DNA from: Gordionus sp. m RMFG-2023
Lineage: Eukaryota; Nematomorpha; Gordioida; Chordodea; Parachordodidae
DNA length: 64,000 nucleotides
Assembly: GCF_954871325.1 (NCBI RefSeq)
Contig: NC_088779.1
Span: 20,462,846-20,526,845 of the forward strand
Reading direction: 5' to 3'
Part shown: positions 58,371 to 64,000 of the stretch, in pieces
How the letters are laid out: every line of letters starts with the position of its first letter
Position numbering within the stretch: the first letter of the stretch is position 1
The notes under the pieces: generated by a model
What the model was told of the DNA's origin: nothing
The model's database searches: none
Seen by the model: only the letters and a program-made list of their open reading frames with translations
Position numbers and translations under genes: made by a program

Positions 58371-59940
58371 CAAAATTGTATATTTGAGTCATCAAACAAA
58401 TGGGGTTGAAGTGAAAAAAATATTAAAATCAGCCAAAAAGTAAGTCTGAAGTGCGGTCATTTTTTGGCATGGTTAGTTACTATGATTGTTTTTGGAGAAT
58501 TCTGCAAATGTTGCATCACCATTGTATAATTTATTACATTTTGAGTGGAAAATTGAACAACAAAGTCCTTTTAAAATATTAAAGAAAAAAATTGACTAAA
58601 ACCGATTTTAGTGTTATAATGATTTATAAATAATCTTGGCGGTAGATGCTTCTAATAAAGGTGTGGAAGGCGCATTATAACATCTAATTGATGGGTTAGA
58701 GACCAATTTTATTTTTTTTGTAAGAATTTTTCATGTAGAAACTCGGTATTCTGTTTTGAATAGAAAGTCAGCTGGTATTTTTGGCTTAACTAAGTGTGAA
58801 TATTTTATTGGTAAATGATTCGTGATCATAAGACATAAATTCATTTGTTTAAAAAAGATAAAGAATTAATGATGTCCCCCAGATTATAACCCTTGTTACT
58901 TGTGGGATGTTTCAATTTAGAAATTAGATATGAGCGAGGGAAAGAGAATCACTTGCCAGATATATTGTCCAGGAAGATAATAAAATTATAGATAATGCGT
59001 TAATTTGTACTTTATTCTATATGTTAAAGGAAGGTCATACTACTTGGGAAGTTTTTAAATAAAATACTTTGAAAGACAAGGATTTAAGTCAGATAGAATT
59101 ATGTTTAATGGGTGTAAGAAATTGGAAATATAAAAAGAATTCTCAATGGTGTGTTGTACGTGGAAAGTTTTATATCATATAAATTGCGCGATAAGATTTT
59201 ATGTTTATTATATGCCGATCATTAAGGATGGGCGCGTGAATATGTTTGGAGGCTTGGTATGAACATGGAAATTACAAATAAATGTGTTTCATGTAATATC
59301 TGTACTTCCATGCCTAAAGAAGTGGCCAAAGTCAAGTCAACCATGGAAGCGTGTCCACATTGATTTGGATAAAAAAACGTATTTTTAATTATGGATTTAT
59401 AATCTAAGTGGACTGAATATGAAGAAGTTCATTTAACGACCAAGATTGTCATTAAAGGATTACAAAAATTGTGCCCCAAATTTGGGATTCCAAGAATCAT
59501 TGTGTCTGACATGGGTCCAGCCTTTATAAGTAAAAATTTTAGACATTTTTGAACTTCGTCACAAATAAACAAATGTTGGCTCAATTATATTCTAGCTCTA
59601 ATGGTCAGGCTGAAAGGATGGTAGCCAGAGTGATAAATTGAATTAAAAAGGCCAGATAAGAACAAGGTGATGTTTGGACTAATTTATATTATAATAATTC
59701 CAGGAACCGTGAAGGTGTAACGTTGATAAATTATTTTTGGGTCGAAGGACCGGAGTGCCTTAGAAAAATCAAAAGGCAATGCTATCATATCACCATGTGA
59801 AATAATAAACATGAAATTTCGAGTATTGAATGGGCTCGTTTATTCGATAATAAGAATAAAAAATGTGAAAAGGGTAATATAATAGAAAATGTGGGTGCGA
59901 TCGCAGCTTAGCGTTCGAGGATAGAACAATTGTGATCCGC
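58370..59940 (+). pseudogene. Heavily decayed Gypsy pol relic (RT end, RNase H, integrase)
   Basis: Scattered plus-strand words follow Gypsy pol order: SFFGMVSYYD (about 58,455), LAVDASNKGV (58,640), FGLTKCEYF (58,780), a MSPR-L word and a DILSR-like word (58,870-58,975), CVSCNICTSMPKEVAKV (59,285-59,335), IVSDMGPAFISKNF (59,495-59,540) and GQAERMVARVI (59,600-59,635). These parallel the element in SLC7 intron 3. LTRs were not recognised. Broken at very many points; an old fossil. Confidence 0.8.
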
Positions 59941-60082
59941 ACATTGACCACATTAAAATAAGGGAATATTAATGAATGAGAAATTATTATTAGATATATA
60001 AAAAATCGTTGTCTTAATTAAAATGATCGTTGTGGAACATTTCTTAATTAACTTAAATGATCGATGAGGAATATAGTTTAAG

Positions 60083-60353
60083 CAGTGGCGTAGCTACGGG
60101 TGTGGTTTTCAGGTTTGGACCCCTCCCAGAGCAAAAATTTTTTTTTAGATTATACGTTCAAAAGACTTAAAAGTGAGTTAATATCAAATAAATATTTATA
60201 TTTTTCTGGTTTTGATGTTTGTGGAAGATATAATTATGATTTGTAAGATCGGCCAAAAGTGCCTAAGGCCGTTAAAGGGAGTCTGGGGGCGAAGTCCCCC
60301 AGGCTTTTATATGTATGGACCCCCTCTAAGGAAAATTTTAAACTACGCCACTG
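60083..60353. mobile_element. hAT-type MITE (271 bp) with perfect 8-bp target duplication
   Basis: Begins CAGTGGCGTAGCTA and ends AACTACGCCACTG, an inverted repeat of 11 bp. The duplication AGTTTAAG is exact on both sides (60,075-60,082 and 60,354-60,361). Internal inverted GGGGGCGAAGTCCCCC hairpin near 60,284-60,300. Non-coding; a hAT transposase must act in trans. Confidence 0.93.
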
Positions 60354-60639
60354 AGTTTAAGTAACTGTAATAAACATTTATAAAATTTTTATATACATAC
60401 CCTGTGCGCCGACGAAACTATCGGTGGCCGGCGAGCAGATTTTTAAAACTGTCAATAAATCAGAGCAGTTATAAATTTTTTTAATTGCTTAAAAAATTTT
60501 TTTTAAAAAAATAAAATATAAACAACACTACAGATATCTCGGAATATTTTTTAATCTTTAAAATCCATAAATCGATTTCTTAATTTTTTAATTATCATGT
60601 ATAAAAATTATTTTATTTAAATATTCGGGACATAATGAT

Positions 60640-61050
60640 GATATCCTTGAATTCAACGGCAACCCAGCAGTAGAAAAGACTTTTTCACTGGGTATGGTAG
60701 TCACCGGAATACCAAGAATTTTTTTAGCGAGCCTGGATAGATTAAGAAGTTCACTCCTCTTTTCTTTCCGAAAATTTAGACCATTATGTGGTTTTCCAAC
60801 AAGAATGTCAGTCTTCTAGCATGGAATCATAATTTGTATTTGTTGAATGTTTATTTGCCAATTTTGTCAAAAACTTGAATTTAATAATTCCTCTTGATCC
60901 TCAATAGCTAAGTTTACTAGCTGAATATCATCATTCTCTATATTATTTAAGATGTTTTATTATAAATTCCGAAGCTGAGCAATTTTGCTCTATTCTATAT
61001 CTTGACACAATTCAATTTTTAAAACCTTGAATCTAAAAGAGAAGCCAATA
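60640..61050 (-). pseudogene. hAT transposase C-terminal (dimerisation) domain relic
   Basis: The minus strand reads SELLNLSRLAKKILGIPVTT followed by IPSEKVFSTAGLPLNSR, which matches the hAT family C-terminal dimerisation domain (LxxLAKxxLxIPATSxPSERVFSxAG). Upstream only short interrupted peptides remain (LVNLAIEDQEELL). The rest of the transposase is missing, so this is a fragment. It lies 290 bp from an unrelated-looking hAT MITE; a donor relationship cannot be shown. Confidence 0.85.
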
Positions 61051-61496
61051 CATAGATAATTTTTTAAATAAAAAATTAATTAAATAAATGAATATACCAG
61101 TGACGAAGCTTTTTGAAATTTTTCCTATAAAATTCTTTAACAAACTTAATATAATCTTTATAATATGTTAAAAAAAACTAATTTGACTTGGTTAAAAAAA
61201 ATTAATATAAATTAAAAATATTAATATTATTTTTACTATGTTAAGAAGAATTACTATTATTTTTACTACATTAAAAATTTACTATTATTTTTACACGTTA
61301 TATTATATTTACTACGTTAAAATAAAAATATACATGAGGGAAGCAAATTTACGATTGCTTATTTTTTTAATAAATAAACAAGAAATTTTTTTTAATATTA
61401 TTTTTTTCTTCCTTACTTTTTTTTAAATAAAAATTTTTTCTTTTTTAAAATCAATAATTATTGTTTATTTGTAATTATATCGGTGGGTCTATTTAT

Positions 61497-61690
61497 CGCT
61501 CGGCTAACCACATAATAAATCATTTATTACTAAATATCGCTCGGCTAGTAAATGTCGCTCGACAAACCACATAAATTATTTATTACTAAATATCGCTCGA
61601 CTGGGAAATATCGCTCGGCTAACCACATAATAAATCATTTATTACTAAATATCGCTCGATTGGGAAATGTGGCTCGGCTAACCACATAAT
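61497..61690 (+). repeat. 59-bp tandem repeat, just over three copies
   Basis: CGCTCGGCTAACCACATAAT-type units start at 61,497, 61,556, 61,612 and 61,671, that is periods of 59, 56 and 59 bp. Each contains CATTTATTACTAAATATCGC. It lies 360 bp from the 3' end of the MULE-type gene and may belong to its flank. Confidence 0.9.
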
Positions 61691-62049
61691 TAATCATATC
61701 CGCTAGATGGCGTCCTAAAATTTTTTATTATAAAATTTAAAAATAATATTTTTGAATTTTAAAAATAATATTTTTGAATGTGTTTAATAAATTTCGCCAT
61801 ATTCTATCATGATGACTAAAATATTTATGATTTTTTTTATAGCATTATCTATATTTTGGTAAAAAATTAGTAGTCTTTATTAAATTTTGCAATTTTTATT
61901 AATCAGATAAATTAATAACGATGGAATTTGTTCGGCAGAGAAGATTTAAATATACATTTAGGATAATAAAATTATATATATTGATGAAATAGATTATGAG
62001 CAGGGGAAAATTGGGGAAAAATAAGGAATTAAAATTTATAAAAAATATT

Positions 62050-64000
62050 TTATCGAGTCCTTTCTGCTTTAATTCTACGTCGCTGATGTGGTTTTTTTGA
62101 GCCTTTTGGTTTTAAAACAGATAAAGTTTTATCTAATGAATGTAATTTATCTTTTCTTTGACTATTAAGTAAATTATTTAATGTATCATGACAATCTATC
62201 GATTCGGGTATTAAATAATTGCGATATTCATTATTTAAAAAATATTCTCCTTTTCCTGAGAAGGATCTTTCAAATTCTTTTTCTTGTAACATTGTGATAT
62301 CCTTAATTTTTTCGATTAATTCTTTTAAAGGACGTTGTTTCCGGTTTATATATGATTTTAAAACATGGTTTATAGATTCGCAGTTGTTATTTGTCCATAA
62401 ACAATTTATTATTTTATTTTTTAGGGGAATGTAAACATGTTCATAAATTACTTTTTGAAATTTATTTTTTATATATGGCAAAAAAATATTTAAATTTTCA
62501 TTATTACAATAATTGTATAAATCGTTTAATTTTTCATTATATATTTGGTCATTCCGAGAAAATAAAATCCCATTAAAAGAAAAAATATCCTGTATAATTT
62601 TTTTAGACATAACAGCATTTACACCTTGTTTTTCCGACAAATATTTTCTTATATTGTCTTTTAAATGACGTGTGCATATTAAATGAGTATTAAATTTAAA
62701 TATTTCCTGAATAGGTTTTACTATAGCCTTTTCTTGGTCACTATTAAATATGATATTTTTAATATTTATTTTATTTTTTAAAAATACAGAATGCAAATGA
62801 GAGAAAAAAGTATGATAAGTGGTCATATCAGAATCTCCATGCAAATATATTGGTCCTAAAAATATAGGGGATTCATCTGTTTTATATCTATTAACTGCTA
62901 TATGTTTAAATACTATAGCAGTTAGGTATAGATCACCCAAATTAAATGTTTTATCAACGCCTAATATACAGAAGTCAGATTGGTTTGACAAACAAATTAT
63001 CGATGGTGTTTTCTCTTTGATGTGAATTATTGATTGGAAAAATGGCGAAATATGTAGATCATTAGTAATTTGTAAAATATTATCCGCAAAATTTAGAGGT
63101 ACCTTTGTATCTTTTTTAAGTTTATAATTTAAGTTATAAATTTGTTTTAAATTTTTTGGTTTAATTGGGTCTTTTTGAAATATATAATTATTATAAATAT
63201 TGCGACATGTTTGATTGTCCTTTATTTGATTTCTAATGTTTGATAATAACTGATTTGAAGTCCGTACATAAGGATTTACAATCTTTTTGGAATTCCCATG
63301 GCAAGCGGGACCTGGCCATTGTCCTATATATTCAACTAAATATATATCTTTGAAATCGTAATTAGGCTTTTCAATAAAATTAATTTTTAAAATTCGGCGT
63401 TTATACTCTTTACTTCTCTTTAAAATACTATAGTATTTATAAAGAACAATTATATTTTTGGTTAAAGGTTGAGGTTCTATTTTTTTAAAATTCTAGAACC
63501 ACCTAGATGAGTGTCCTGCCTAAATAGGCCATCTTTAAAAATATACGGACCTTGAACAATATCATTATATATATTATAATATAATTTTCTTGAGCTTGAT
63601 TTTGAGCCTGTCCATGGCCCACAATCATCTATATATAAATTTTTATTCTTATAATTTGTAAAATTATTATTAGAAATTAAAAAAATACATATTATATTTT
63701 ATACCTAAAGGTATTTCGCGCAATATATTATTGGGAGAAAGCAAAATTTTTATGGATTTTACAATTTTTAAAAAAAACCCATAGTTTGGATGACCTCCTT
63801 CGGCTATAATATTGTTTAAAAAAAAAGGTAAAGATTTTAATCCGATATCTTCGCTACATGGTTTTTTTAGAATATTTTCTATCGAAAATGATAAATCTTT
63901 GATGATATTGTTGGACAGTTGGGGTTTTTTTGTTAATGTATTAATATAATTATTTGGTATGAGAGATACAAAGTGATTGATTCTAATATTAAATATATCA
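62050..64000 (-). pseudogene. MULE-type (Mutator-like) transposase gene, 5' part outside the window, one frame disruption
   Basis: DDE transposase of the MULE group. Visible coding sequence: an upstream exon from beyond 64,000 to 63,705, a 76-nt GT-AG intron (63,629-63,704), then 63,628 to the stop at 62,050. Motifs: a Y-I-G-Q-W-P-G-P...H-G-N-S-K stretch near 63,290-63,340, then the catalytic core with VDKTFNLG (about 62,940, first Asp), NSDQEKAI (62,740, second Asp), CTRHLKDNIRKYL, and a distal NCESINHVLK (62,375, candidate Glu); the C-terminus is basic (KPHQRRRIKAERTR). The frame is continuous except at a seven-base T run (63,480-63,486), where the coding phase changes by one; this could be a sequencing slip, a true frameshift, or a very short 26-nt intron. 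The open frame over more than 1.4 kb implies a young element or a domesticated gene. Confidence 0.85.

Noticed and set aside
61238-61426. Plus-strand 62-codon frame
   Set aside because: Low-complexity TTA/TAT/TTT sequence in a run of T-rich repeats.
1-64000. CRISPR arrays, bacterial operons or prophage
   Set aside because: Spliceosomal introns, nuclear ribosomal and TFIIH genes and animal-type transposons show a eukaryotic nuclear genome; all tandem repeats lack spacer structure.

Overview
The window looks like nuclear DNA of a fast-evolving, very AT-rich animal. Four host genes can be assembled exon by exon with consistent reading phase. All have GT-AG introns, many only 38-66 nt long beside a few of several kilobases. 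Predicted protein lengths match their families closely (XPD 760 aa, RPL7 245 aa, a LAT-type SLC7 transporter 503 aa, MRPL43 192 aa). The mix of Metaviridae (Gypsy), Helitron, hAT, MULE and R2-type LINE elements fits a metazoan. A cnidarian (including Myxozoa) or flatworm-like lineage is possible, but the sequence alone does not settle it.

Layout. 1-4.25 kb is a graveyard of dispersed repeats and Helitron Rep-domain relics, with a neat 377-bp terminal-inverted-repeat element that carries tRNA-like pol III boxes (3051-3427). 4.25-9.05 kb is AT-rich DNA in which nothing was recognised. 9,050-24,552 (+) is the SLC7 amino-acid transporter gene; its 11-kb third intron holds a young but broken Gypsy element in antisense (11,679-17,972) and a hAT-type MITE. 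25,005-39,314 (-) is the complete 16-exon XPD/ERCC2 helicase gene, convergent with SLC7 (stop codons about 450 bp apart). Its 7.2-kb intron 7 holds a hAT MITE and an old element with long inverted repeats that carries a repetitive ORF family. That element was later hit by an R2-type LINE fragment, and then by another MITE beside the LINE junction. 39.3-42.66 kb is intergenic with cryptic tandem repeats. 42,660-47,335 (+) is MRPL43, divergent from XPD.

From 47.6 to 55.4 kb there are a degraded Gypsy relic, Helitron helicase and Rep relics in inverted orientation to those at the left end, a 337-bp-period tandem array and a 16-bp minisatellite containing TGACGTCA. 55,929-56,873 (+) is the compact six-exon RPL7 gene. 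58.4-59.9 kb is a heavily decayed Gypsy pol relic, followed by a hAT MITE with perfect 8-bp target duplication, a hAT transposase C-terminal relic and a 59-bp tandem repeat. The right edge (62,050 onward, -) is a MULE-type transposase gene that runs out of the window.

Functionally the host genes are unrelated housekeeping genes: amino-acid uptake, TFIIH/nucleotide excision repair, and mitochondrial and cytosolic translation. No operon-like arrangement is seen. Most of the remaining sequence is transposable-element strata.
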